From Ectocarpus siliculosus (lineage: Eukaryota; Sar; Phaeophyceae; Ectocarpales; Ectocarpaceae), in assembly GCA_000310025.1 (NCBI GenBank), contig FN649751.1:2331402-2395401 (forward strand): a DNA stretch of 64,000 bases. Reading direction: 5' to 3'. A program made the position numbers and the translations under genes. A model generated the notes under the pieces. The model searched no databases and was not told the origin of the DNA. It was given only the letters and a program-made list of their open reading frames with translations. Position 1 is the stretch's first letter. Each line of letters begins with the position of its first letter. Below, piece after piece: positions 37,020-48,973 of this stretch.

Positions 37020-40000
37020 TCAGTACGGCGGTGGCTGCGGAGGCCCCCCCGGGTGGTGCCCCACCATCGGCGGTCCCATCATCACCATGCCGGGGTGGTG
37101 GTGCTGGGGGTGGTGGGGGTGGTGGTGCTGGGGATGGTGGTGAGGGTGGTGCCCCATCGGGACCACCACGCCGCCGCCGCCGCCGCCGCCGCCACCGCCC
37201 GGGTGGTGCGGCACGACCCCTCCGTGGACGACGTGAACCCCGCCCCCGTGTACCCCGCCGCCGTGCACGAGACCCCCCGCGTGGCCCCCTCCGTGCACAC
37301 CCCCGATCCCCATCGCCATCCCGCCCCGGCCGCCACCGTTGCTGCCGCTTCGCCCCCCGCCGCTACCACCCTGGCCACCGCGAGAAAGCACGCCGCCGTG
37401 ATGGCCATGGCCGTTCGCGGCATGACTGCCTCCCTTGTTGCCGCCACGGCCACCACCGCCGCCAACGGAGGAGGAGGGGGCGGAGGCCGCATGCTGTTGC
37501 TGCTGCTGCTGCTGCTGCTGCTGTCGCTGCTGGGGCGGCGGGCCGGCGTGACCGGAGACCTCGGCGAAGGCCTCCTCGAGGCAGCGCTTCACGTCCGCGA
37601 ACGACACGACCAAGAGAGAGCGCCTGTCCCTGCTGGTGAGGAGGATCTTCTCCTCGTTACCGGCGTCGAGGAGCGACAGGCTCTGGTACACGTGCCCGAA
37701 GTCCATCACCGGCTCGCCGTCCGCATCCACCTGTGTACATGCGTACATGTGTGTGTGCGTGTTTTTATGGAGTAAACATCGGCCGCGCAATTTAGCCGGC
37801 TGACCAATGAAGAGACGCCAGTCTCAAAGCGGTTCAAAACAAAAAAATGTTTCCAAAGGCCATCACCTGTGCGTGTGTGTGTGTGTGTGCCATGGTTATT
37901 GGCATCGACCGCCCTAACCGGCGTGCCAATTTGTACTTGGAAGTATGTGTGTGTGCCTTGAACTTGCTTTTTTAAGTTTTTAAGTTTTATTAAACCTATG
38001 AAGTATCGACCGAGCTAGCCGGCTTGACCAAGGAAAATACGTCGGTCCTAATGCGGGATTCATCGTGTCGGCGTCGTCATCGCTGTCGCTGACACCCGAA
38101 ACTTCGACAGGTAGCGTCAAACAGGGAGAGACTAAAACCGCAGCCCAGCCGGTGCCGGTGCCATATACCATCCTGCAAGTCTCGCCGAACCAAGAGCCGA
38201 CCTCCTCCTTCGAGGAAACCTAAAAGAACCCAACCACACATTTCCTCACACACGCTGGTCTGACATACTGGGCGGGCTGGGCAAAAGTACACCCACGCAC
38301 GACTCGCCACACCAAACTGATGCAACAACAACAAAATAGTCGCAAGGAAAGGAAGAAGACAAAGAAACATCAACCACACACACAAAGGGCAACGAGAGCA
38401 CCAGAAACAAAGCCGCCAGCACGGGCAGGCGAACGCGCACGAATGCCCGCACCTGGTGGAAGAGGTAGTCCCTGAAGAGCTTGAGGATGTAACGCTCCCC
38501 GGTCTCCGACCACTCCCCGACCCCGCCCTGGTCGGGCCTCTCGTTCAGAGTGCCCAGTTTCAGGAGCAGCCGCAGCAGCCGCCCGTTGTCATACTCGCTG
38601 TATTGTGTGTTTTTCGCGATCGTAGGTCGTTGTATCCCATGTGAAGCCATTCGTTTTGTCCGCGCCCCCCCCCCCCCAGGGCGCGCCGGGAAAAAATAGG
38701 TAGGGAAGAAGGACGTCGCACACAACGGCAGTGGTGGGAAGTGGCAAGACAAGCGAGGTAAGGTTGGAGTCCAGCACAAACGGACGAACATCGCAGTGAG
38801 GACCGACTAAGAGAAAGATGAGGCGAAAACGAGACACGCGTAGGGGAACAGCGGCGGCTGGCTTTTGCTGCGTACACGCTGTCGCAATTCGCGCACACAG
38901 AAGGACTGAAAAACCAACACCCATTGCACAAAAAAACACACACATGCCTGCTTTGCGGAACACACCGTTCGTCAAAAGTCCTCAGCCAGACCTGCGACTA
39001 CCGGACACAAACAAAGCGTGTGGGCCAACCAACGCCACCACCACTGACTACCGCCCTCCTTTTTCGCGCGCGCGCGCGTCTCTCTCTCTCTCTCGCGCGC
39101 GCGCTCTCTCTCTCTCGTTGTGCCGTCCCGCCCGTACCTTGCCAAGTGGCCCTGAAGCGCGCCGTTTGCCATCAGCGTGTTCTCCATGGCGTCCATGGTG
39201 TGATGGGCGGTTGCCACGCAGACCTGACCGTAAAATAACAAACAACAAAAGTGTCGTGGGGTATGCAGTCCGTCAACAACAGCAGAATTGTGATCCACAC
39301 GTCGCCACACAATGAATGTCCATGTTGGGCACAAAATCTTGCAAAATAACAAAAAAAAAAACACTCGTCCGGTTGCATCCAACAAACGCTGCCAAAGTCC
39401 ATCTTCCGTGTTGGCAGCGATTGCGACCGACTACGTTCTCGTTCCGTCCTCGCTCTTTCCACGGACAGCGGGCATTGCGTTCTGTCCCTCCCTCCCTCTT
39501 TTCTTGCCCCCTTCGTCCCTAAACCACGGTGCTCAGCCGCAGACAGGCCTTTCGTGCAAACACAACAACCGTTGCTGCTGTGTTTGTTTCGCGTTTAGCA
39601 CTACCTCATACGAAGCACTCCAGTGCTTCCGGTGTCGTCTGTATGCTGTGCGTGTGCCCCACAAGATCGGCAAGGAGTGTGCACGAAGGACAGCAGTTCG
39701 CACTTTAGTCTCGGCGTTTTCAAAACCCGCACAACAGATCGCTACGCATGATACGTGAAAAAAAGGGCTCACCAACAACATTTCTACTGAATATATGGTT
39801 TTGGTTCTGCACACTATTTTTTTTAACGTTTGATACCTTGTTTTCCCATCCAGCAATGTATGCATGCATGCATGCGTCCCTACTGGGTGTCTGCCTTCTT
39901 TGCTGTAGATCTTGCCGAGTCGCTGCATACGACAGTGCTGAAACCACCACCGCTCTCACCTCGAAAACGCTGGGAGGCTTCTTCGACACGAGCGACGCCG

Positions 40001-43000
40001 CCAGGTTGTGCAGCTCGGGCGTGTAGTGTTGCGCCGTGAACGCGAGCGATTCCCCCCGGGAGGCGACGGTGACGGGATGTCGGCACGCCAGCGCCAGGAT
40101 GAGGCTTCCCAGGTCCACCATGTCTTGCCGCTGCAGCTCGGAGACCTGCCCGAGCGCGCGGAGTTGCATAAAAAAGCACACCACACCAGACGACGAAAGT
40201 ATCGCATCACGCACTTAACCGAAGGCAAACACTGATTTTGATTGTCCGTGTCGGTGCTGCTGTAAATAATTTTCACCGCAGTATGCACACAATCGCCTTC
40301 CTACATTTCCCTTGGAGTCTTCCTGCCTGCTTGCCTGAATGAACACGACACGCTAGAATGCGCTACGCGGAACCAGACCTCGAGACCCCGGCCGCAAATG
40401 CCACAGCTTTTGTCACAACCTCAAAGTGTGCACGGCAGACAACGGAAAAGAGTCAAACCCGGACCATTTCGTATCGCACGTAAACGTGGTTGTTCACAAA
40501 GAGACCGTGTCGTCAAAACCCGACCCTTTCTCATCGCGAGTAAACGTGGTTGTACACCGTGTCCGAGTCAAAATTGAGCCTTTCTCAACGCAAGTAAACG
40601 TGGTCGTTCCTTAAGATACCGTGTCCCATCCCACCCCACTCTGACAAACCCCGCGAACCCCCAGCAACAACAGCAACAACCCTTGACTTACCTGCTTGCG
40701 CGTCTCGTACTCCAGGACGTCCAGGCAGCCGACCCAGTTCACCCGCACCCGGTCTCCGACAAGGCAGTACAGCACGCGGCTCGGGTGGACGTTGCGGAGC
40801 GCCGCCCCGGCCGCGTGGGTCGCCCGCAGCGCGCCCAGCAGCTGGCACACGAGGCGCCACAGGAGGCCCTCCGAGAGCAGCCCGCCCTGCCTCTGGATGA
40901 ACCGCTCGGACAGGGTCTCCGCTCCCGGGTGGAAGTCGGACACGAAGAAGAGAGCGTTGCGATGGAGGAACGCCTGTGGCATTTGTTTGTATATTACCAC
41001 CGGTGAGGGGGGGGGGTGAGAGATAATAGGAACATGGTTTTTCAGGCGGTCGTCGGGGGGGGGGAGTGTTGTAGATGCCAGGGAGGGAGGGAAACGAGGC
41101 AACACAAACGCCGTGATAATTGAATGCAACCCAATACATAGCACGGGTGTCGCGCGGAGGGGAGGGAATCGGATTGTCCTTGGGGTGTGCATGCGTTACG
41201 CCGGCTGAGCATTAGGAACATTAACATCTATATTGCAGACACGCTTTCTAGGTGCTCCGCGGGCTCCCCCGACAGGGGCACAGCGGAGTAGGTTTAGAGT
41301 GTGCGTGGGTACTGTATACCACCACGTTAGCGCGGGGCGGGGGGGGGGCTGTTCAGGAAAGGAAGGAAGGAAGGAAGGCATTACAGGCCCCTCGGGGCGG
41401 GACGTGGCCCCCCGTCCATGCCGATGCAAATGCTTCTGCATCATGATCATCACCATCACATCACAACAAGCGAACAGCACCCCCCGAAGCGAGTCACAAC
41501 GGTTCTTGTCTCTGTCTTCCCCACCTCTCGAGGGCGGGTGATGGCCGGGTGCTCCGGCATGGACAGCCAAATCTCCGTCCCCATGGCCACGATCTTCGCC
41601 GTCGTGCGCGCGGTGTCGAAGCGGCGCAGGGCAAAGGCCTGCCCGTTGTGGTGCTGGATGACCTGCGAAAGCGACGAGGACACCAAGACAAGAGATAGAC
41701 CAGCGGTTTACCACCACCCACAGACACACGAACAAAAACAACAACAAGAAACAGAGCGAAGCAGCCGTACTCTGTCGAAGCGCATCGGCAAAAGGTGACG
41801 CCATCAGGCCGGCCGAGCGAATCGCCCACGGTTGCAAGAGAAGCTGAGCAAGCGGCATCCTGCATGCACAACGCAGGCTGGCCGGAAAACCAAGACACAA
41901 GATGGTGTCAGGAGCTCGTGCGGTGTTGTAAAAGCTTCGCAGGTGCTTGCTCGTCAACAGGCGTGGTCGTGACACTGCTGCGTTGTGCTGTGCTGTGCTG
42001 TTTGAGGTGTTCAGTGTTTTAATCCTCCTCAACAAAAAGGCAGACGTTTCGCCGAAAACCACGACGCCGACCGGTCATTCAGACAACGGGATCCTATCGG
42101 CAAATGTCCCCAACACAGGTGCTTGCCACGGACGGGCACGGTAACCACGTGCACCTACGAACGGAACGGAACCGCTTGCCTGGCGCCAAGTCGCGCGTTC
42201 GCCTTTTGCTTCCGAGAGACAGTGAATATCAAAAACACCCTCTCTTGTCGCTGCATCTTCTCGTGAGTTGGTTGCCCTTGTACACGCGCGTACAGTAGTA
42301 GATAGACGAAACGGAACAACATCACACCCAAAGTTCGAGGAGAGGCTTCGTTCGTTCACACCTTGTAGGTCTCGCTGGGGTAGCCGAAAGACCCGGCGGT
42401 GCCTCGAGTCTTGGAGGCGTCGTCCAGCGGGAAAGCGGCGTAGAACTGCGGCGGGATCTCCTTGAGCCGCTCGTCGTCGGGGGGAAGCTGTCGGAGGACG
42501 CTGAGGGAGTGGTTCTGGAACTCTGCCCACAGCTGCTCCGGGACGGCCGTGCTGCGAAGTTAGAACACGGCGGGGTGCTAGAACGTCAGCAGGGCGACAC
42601 GATGAAAGGTTATCCTTGGCAATTTGCTCCAAGAAAAGGGACGTGAAGTTGGGAAGCAACCAGAGAGGTTGACAGGAAAGATAAAGAGAGAGAAACAAAG
42701 GCGAGATACTGTAGTAGTAGCTTCGACAACCTCTCCACCCAATCCTGAACATAAACGTTAGCGGATCGGTACTCGGCCACAATGCAGCAGCATGGGTTGA
42801 CCTCTGAGGGCTCTTCTACTATCGTTGGCCATCCGCCGGCCCGTGTCGCTTCCCCCCCCTCGGACACACCAACAGAGTCATGAACCTCGGACACAACAAA
42901 TCATGAACCTCCACGCACGCACAACGGACGGTCGTCAACGCCCCCGGAGCACGCGAGGAGAGATCAGCCTACGGCAGCCGTGGTGTCTGCAAGACTGCTG

Positions 43001-43902
43001 TACGAATACCTGTGCATGGTGCGTCTCTGCGGCGCGGCGAGCGCCGCCGACCCTGCGGCCCACAGGAACCCTTCCTCCTGCGGCCCGTACGCTTCCGGCC
43101 CGACGAGCTCGTCTGTCGCCAGCGCCTCGCTCTCCGGCACGAAGTAGATGGTGCCTCCGCGCACCACCTGGACCATCTTTTCCGGCCCCGTCCCCCCCCC
43201 CGCCGCCGCTTCTGCTGCTGCCGATCCAGCGGCATCTCCGCTGCCGGTACCGCCGCCGCCGGGTACGAACTCTTGGGCGAATGCGGTGAGGTCGGAGGAG
43301 TCCGCGGTCTTCGCCTCTGCGCCGGACCGCCCGCCCTTCTTGCTGGCCTTGCCGGGCGGTGCTCTTCCCCCTCCTGATGCTGCCGCTGCCGCCGCCGACG
43401 CGGCCCCGCCAGGCACGAACTCCGCGGCGTGCGCCTTGAGACCCAAGTTGTGCTCTGGGCTCGACGGCATCTGAGAGAAGTCTGTTCCACGGCCGCCGCC
43501 GCTGCTGCCGGCGGCACGGCCGGGGTTGTCCGCGAGCGGCGGCGGCCTCCCGGCGGTAGTGGTGCCTGCTCCTCCTCCTCCTCCCCGGCTGCTGCTGCTG
43601 CTGCTGCCCCCCCCCTCCGAGCGCGAGGGGACGATCCCGCGAATGTCTGGCGAAGGGTGCTGCTGGTGCTGCTGGTGCTGTTGTTGATGTAGTTGATGCT
43701 GGTGCTGCCCGAAGCCGCTGCCGCTGCCGCTGCCGCCGCCGCCGGCAGCGCGTCTTGCCTCGTCGACGGCCTGCTGTTGCATGTGCGGGGAAGAGTGGTG
43801 TCTCGTTGCTGCCAGCATCGGCGAGAGTTTAGGGAAGTAGTCACCCCCGCCGCCACTGCCGCCACCCCCACCACCGCTGCCGCCTGCGCCATGTTGAGAC
43901 AT
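37020..43902 (-). CDS. PAN3: PAN3, regulatory subunit of the PAN2-PAN3 poly(A) deadenylase
   Basis: Eight minus-strand exons join in phase: 43902-43010, 42551-42362, 41662-41525, 40973-40692, 40145-39960, 39223-39138, 38597-38453, 37730-37020; about 876 residues. The N-terminal ~240 residues are Gly/Ser/Gln/Ala-rich with two PAM2-like motifs ([11 protein letters not shown] ~155-165, [11 protein letters not shown] ~205-215). Then comes GGTIYFVPE and the PAN3 linker [15 protein letters not shown]...GSFGYPS. The pseudokinase follows ([41 protein letters not shown]), then the coiled coil and the C-terminal knob domain ([61 protein letters not shown]). Family role: recruits PAN2 to poly(A)-binding protein to trim mRNA tails. 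After the knob domain a ~185-residue Gln/Gly/His-rich tail is added. The N-terminal CCCH zinc finger known in fungal PAN3 is not visible. Confidence 0.95.
37776..37835 (+). repeat. Intronic hairpin repeat, copy 3
   Basis: Contains CCGGCTGACCAATGAAGAGA, with outer pair GCCGC/GCGGT. It lies in the last PAN3 intron, antisense to PAN3, next to a (GT)n tract. A partial copy (GGCATCGACCGCCCTAACCG) follows at about 37901-37920. Confidence 0.75.
38003..38057 (+). repeat. Intronic hairpin repeat, diverged copy 4
   Basis: Reads GTATCGACCGAGCTAGCCGG, then CTTGACCAAGGAAAATACGT and GTCGGTC. It is in the same PAN3 intron as copy 3, giving three related units within about 280 bases separated by GT-rich spacer. 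Confidence 0.65.
39063..39119 (+). repeat. (CG)n/(CT)n compound microsatellite
   Basis: Alternating blocks of CG and CT dinucleotides in a PAN3 intron, just outside the donor of the exon ending at 39138. Confidence 0.9.
40450..40625 (+). repeat. Minisatellite, three ~55-60 bp units
   Basis: Three consecutive units share GTCAAAA-C-GA, TTTCTCATCGCGAG, TAAACGTGGTTGTTC and ACCGTGTC blocks. It lies in the PAN3 intron between 40146 and 40691 and contributes a fortuitous repetitive open frame (VNVVV repeated three times). Confidence 0.88.
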
Positions 43903-45315
43903 GTTTCAGTTTTGTCTTGGTCTTACAGAGAGCGGAGGTCGCGTTTTGGTGTGTGCAGGCTGCGGCTGTCCTTGGCAGCAAGGTGTGGTTCGAGCAGGTA
44001 TTGGGGTCCAGGCGTGGAAGGACAAGATGCCAGACGTGCGTGCTTTGAAATTGTGCGTCTCCTTCGTCTGGCGCTTGACCCCCAGCGAAAACTGCTGCTC
44101 GGCCTGCTGTGAATTCAGTGCGCACTGCTTTAGGTTTTGAGGAAGGGGATACGCAAATTGCTTTTGCGCATACTGCCTTTACGGGGGTGGGGGGCACCGT
44201 GAGCTCACCGGATGCCCTCGTGCGGTGTGGCAGCTCAGAGAGCTGGTCTCGCGGTTGCAGTCAAGGCTCTCGCGCGTCATGTTTCGGGAGGTGAGAGAAG
44301 CAACGAATTCATTGGCCACCCTCTGATGATGCGTAGAACGTGGGACTACACTATGAAATATCTCGATGTGCTGTCGCCGTTGCCATTGTTCTTGACCCGT
44401 GTCACCTGCCACACTCTCTCGCGAAGTATCGTATCATTCCTGTGTGCGCTGCACCGGGCGGTTGTTACATAACTCGGTGTGAGTTCAGCGATACTTCTGC
44501 GTGGGAAGACACTTCTCGTCTATCTATCTAATTTTGCCATGAAATTTCCCCCCCGACGTCCGACAAACTGCGAAACCGATCGGCAGTGGGTGGATCATGA
44601 CGCTTCCCTTGTCCTCTGAATCGTCGTTTCATCGAAGGCAACCTAACCTTCGTTGTTGACAGCAGTTCCTGGTGTAGGTGTTGCACCCTCCGCTCGTAGA
44701 CTGCTTAGACCATCGATTGTGGTGATATTGGTTGTACCTTGTGCCGCGAAATGGCGGACCTGTAGAGGATGCCCTTATGCTCACACATGACTCTTTTGTG
44801 GGTATCCAAGCACTACTGCTGTAGACATGCACAAAAGGGTGACCGCGCTTCTCGATTCAGGGCTATACTTGTACGGCGCGGCAACTTTTGGGCCACCCCA
44901 ATGGCCCACACCATTCACGTCACCTGTAAATAAATGCCAACATGGTTAGCGGGTGCAAGCTTGCAGCCTTATTCCTATTTTCAAAATGCCGTTGTTCTGG
45001 TGTGTGTTCTTTGCGGTATATTCCTCCGCACATGTATGAATACTTGGTGAATAGCTGAATAGCGTTCAACTTGTAAACTCAAAATAAGAGAGCAGGCCCA
45101 GTTTCCAGCCGGTTTCTCTCCACTCACTGAAAAGACTTGAGCACATCCCTTTCGAATGTGGTTATATCTCGAGCGGGTAGTCTTTCTGTGAGATTATGTT
45201 TACTCTCTAAAAATAGCGTTCCCACGGGCCTTTCGCATCTACTTGCTTGGACGTTTGCGAACAGACCACCGCCAACAGAGCCTCTCTGCAGCGATCTGGA
45301 GGCGGAGCGGGGGCG
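43903..45315. promoter_or_regulatory. Divergent intergenic region between PAN3 and the COPI-associated gene
   Basis: About 1.4 kb between divergent start codons; should contain both promoters. No recognisable core-promoter motif, RNA gene or repeat was identified. Confidence 0.45.
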
Positions 45316-48300
45316 ATGGTGAAAGGGATCGATCCGAGGCTGATGCAAACCGTCCCTCTCTCGAAGCAGGACACCAAGGGCAACTCGTTCCTCCGCCTTT
45401 GTAACCTGCTCAGCTGGTCCACCATTCTTGCAGGTACTCGTCGATGCCCGCGTGTTCGTTGTGTTTATGACGGGCGGAAGAGCCTTGGACCGGGAGGGGG
45501 GGGGGGGGGTCAGGGATGGCAGAGGAAGACGTGACCAATACGTCTCGGTAGTTGCGTACATCGAAAGGCAATCGTTTGGGGTGCGCATGTTTTCGCATAG
45601 ACATCTCCAGGTATTGGGAGATGTTCTGCAAGATTCTTCACCCTTGAGAGATTTCTTGTACAGCTTCGATGCACATGGTCCTTGCCGCAGTGGGTAGGTA
45701 GTGTGCGATAGTGTTGTCAGAGGTTCTGGCTGCCGGCTCTATTGCTCCGCAAGCCGACAGGGCACCACCGCCAAAGATGGTGGTTTTCGGAAAGATCTCG
45801 TCGAGAGCTTTGGTTTTAGGCCTGTGTCATATCTGCCCATTTCGAGCTACAAAGGGTCGGTCCATTGTAGGAGGGGTGCGATCACGCGCTCAACCTGCTG
45901 TGGTGTCCCACCTGTTGCTCACGGCGTTTGGACCGTCGAAGAGCAATTCCAGCCCGGCCCACCTCTTTGTCTGCGGTTCGTTTGTGGGAGGGGGGTGGGG
46001 CGGACGACTTCTGGAGCCTCTTGCGTGATGGACAAGGTTTTATATACATATCCACATGTGGTCGCTTGTGGCCAGTGGAAAAATCTAACGTTACGGCGAC
46101 ACGTAGAAAACTGCTTGGGCGTTGAGGACGAAAACTGCTTGGGCGTTGAGGACGAAACAGGCGTCTCCCGAACAAATCCGTATCAGTCAGGCGGGGTTGG
46201 ACATGAGAGTCGGTCATCCCTTCTTTGTCTCTAACCCCCCCCATTCTCCACCCGGGCCTCCTCTCTATTTTCAGCGCCGGGCTGCCTGTGAGGTACCCAG
46301 AACTTGTGAACTGCTATCTATGCATACCAAGTAATTTTCTCTGCGCTATGATCGATTGTCCCTCTGTGAACGCCACGGTTCGTTGCTCCTCCGTAACCGG
46401 CTCGTGTTTTTTTTTTTTCTGTCTGTGTGCCTCTCTTGTGTGTTTTCGGGGCATACTGTAGCAACCTTCGCTGTGGTTCTGGACGTGATACTGCTGCTGG
46501 TTGTCGGGATCGAGGTGAGCGATAAGTTAACACAAAGAGAGAGAGACGACAACGAATACAAAAACAAGGTGTAACGTGTAGCCCGGGGTCCGGACTCGGC
46601 CGGCAATTGGGGGCGTCCTCGTCTTAAGGGCGTGCGTCCGAAGGCGTTAGCTCGCTTGATGGCCAGGAAGACGCTACAGAAGCTGGCCTGTGGGATGGGC
46701 GCCGAACACATGTGCTGGCGAAACGTCCCCCCCCCCCCTCTCTCTCTCTTGAGTCCGTTTCAAAATGTTCGTTGGAGCCAACAGGGACTTGCATGCTTCG
46801 TGTGTGGGCGTGGCGAAAAGACCTATTATTCTCTGTGATGGTACTTTTTTGTGTGTGGCGCTCTACGTATGTACATACATGTATGAGATGGAAAGGAATA
46901 TGCATACGGCAAAAGAAGAAAGCGTAGCACTGTCCTGCACCCAGGCAGGCTTCCTGAAATGTACCATAGTATCATAAGGTGCGGCACTGGCCCTAATTAG
47001 TAGAAGTAGGTTAGTTGGTTCCCGTGAGACGAGGTGGCTCTAATTTGCTGTCATTCATCCATGCTAGAACGTGTGTCAGAATATAATTTGAAGCCTCCAG
47101 GTGCCCTATTCGACTATTCAGCTCGGATGTCGAGTTTGGCCTCAACTTGTTGAACTTACATGGAGAGAAACGGTCGCATGCACGCATGCATAGGGCAGTA
47201 TTTTCGTGTGTAAGGTATGCTCAACTGTTTTCAGGTTTTTCTGCAACTTAACCACCCATCCGCACAGAAAATCGAGATATTTAACGACGGCTGTTGTGGC
47301 TCGCCCTGACACCTCTCTCTTTTTTTTTTTTTCCTCAGTCCATGCTCGTGCCGGTTAAACGCCACTGGTTCTGTTGCCCCTTCTTTTTTTTTTCCGCGGC
47401 GCGCCGGTGGATAGTAAAAAAGAACGATGATAGGATTCGTTTGACGCCTGCTTCAACGGTGTTTTGTTTCTTTCGGTTTACAGGGTGCAGAGGCCACCTT
47501 GCACTGCTTTGGGATCCTGATGGCTCTGTCGATCATTCTGGCGGAACGGGAGGTGGTGTTGCTGCTGAGATACTGTGCCTTCCTGGAGTCTTGGGTACTC
47601 AAGGGATTCTTCATCTCTTTGTGAGTATTGTACAGCTGTATTTATGTAGTACTTCTTTTTCTAGGCGTTGGTTTTTGGTCCTGCTGTGGGTCGCATATTA
47701 CGCGACGTTCATGGGTGTACGAAACGATGTATGGCAGCCTCGTCGTGTGTGTGTGTGTGTGTGTTTTATTATTAGCATCGACCGCGCTAACCGGCTGACC
47801 AATGAAAACACGTCAGTCTCAGTGCGGTTGTGTGTGTGTGTGTGTGTGTGTGTGACCACCAGTTAAAGAATGCAGCTGATTTTTCTTGCGAACAGCTAAC
47901 TTGTATTTTTGACGCGCTAGAGTTGTTTTTTCTTCTTGTCAAGTTCAACTACTGCTGTGGTGGCCTCAAGAACAGTTCGCGAATTGCCGTTGATTTTTCG
48001 CGTGACGACGCTGGCACAACAGATAACATGAGCATGTATGATATGGTATGCGTCAGCGCTCGCCCCCCCCCCCCCCCTCCCCCTCCGCTAACCCCAACAC
48101 CGGTTTGTTGCGTACCGTGGGTCAGCGTGGGGACGTTGCTCTTGGGCTTCGAGCACGGCGGAATTTTGCTGGACTTGTGGAGAAGGATAGGGGGTTTCAT
48201 CCTCATCGCTGCTGGAGTGCTGTACGTGATGTTGGTGAGTTTGGGCTCCGCGATCTCGCCGGTTTGTTTGGGGCGACCAGCCGGGATGCTGGCGTCGACG

Positions 48301-48937
48301 TTGTTTGTTTCGGTTGGTGATACTCTGGACAGGCCCCTTTTTTTTATTGGTCTCGTTGACTCTTTTGCCGCCGGGTCTGCATTGGGATGGTCATGCCCCG
48401 CTCCGCTGTTTTGGTGAATGTCCTTTCCCCTTCCCCAAGTCTCGACGTATCGTACACGGAGATATACACGGGCAGAGGAAAAAAATGTTCAACACTAGAA
48501 AAAGAAGTGTATGCTAAGGAACCACCCTCCGAGCGCGCCGAAGACGAAGTGAAATATTTCAGGCGGAAGAGGGGTGATGGGTGGGGGAGCCAATAGCGAG
48601 AAAGAAACCTAGACCTTGAATATGAACAGCAAATGTTACGAGTTTTTGTTTGTTTGCCTCTTTTGGTGATGACCTCTGGTTGCTATGTTTGCCATTGATT
48701 CCTGTATACGTCGTTTGTTTCACCGATCTCCCCCCGGTTGACCAACGAAGGACGCTGCTGTGTGATTGTGCAGGGCGCGCTCTGCTTCCGTCAGCTGCGG
48801 AGCTACCAGCTGGGAAAAATCAGGCGAAAAAAGGTGGGTGCAAAGCTCGCCGCCGCCCCCCGCCCCCCCTGCTTCATACTTGTAGTTTTTTTGTGCCTTC
48901 GTTTCTTTCGTATTCGGCGGAAATCGTGTTGATGTCG

Positions 48938-48973
<36 letters not shown>

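Noticed and set aside
39063-39119. CG/CT repeat as a CpG island or regulatory element
   Set aside because: It is a simple compound microsatellite inside a PAN3 intron with no other supporting signal.
45721-46330. Open segments at 45721-45838 and 46275-46331 as exons of the COPI-associated gene
   Set aside because: They carry plausible splice borders, but skipping both gives an in-phase protein whose first membrane helix and length fit the family. Including them adds unrelated sequence.
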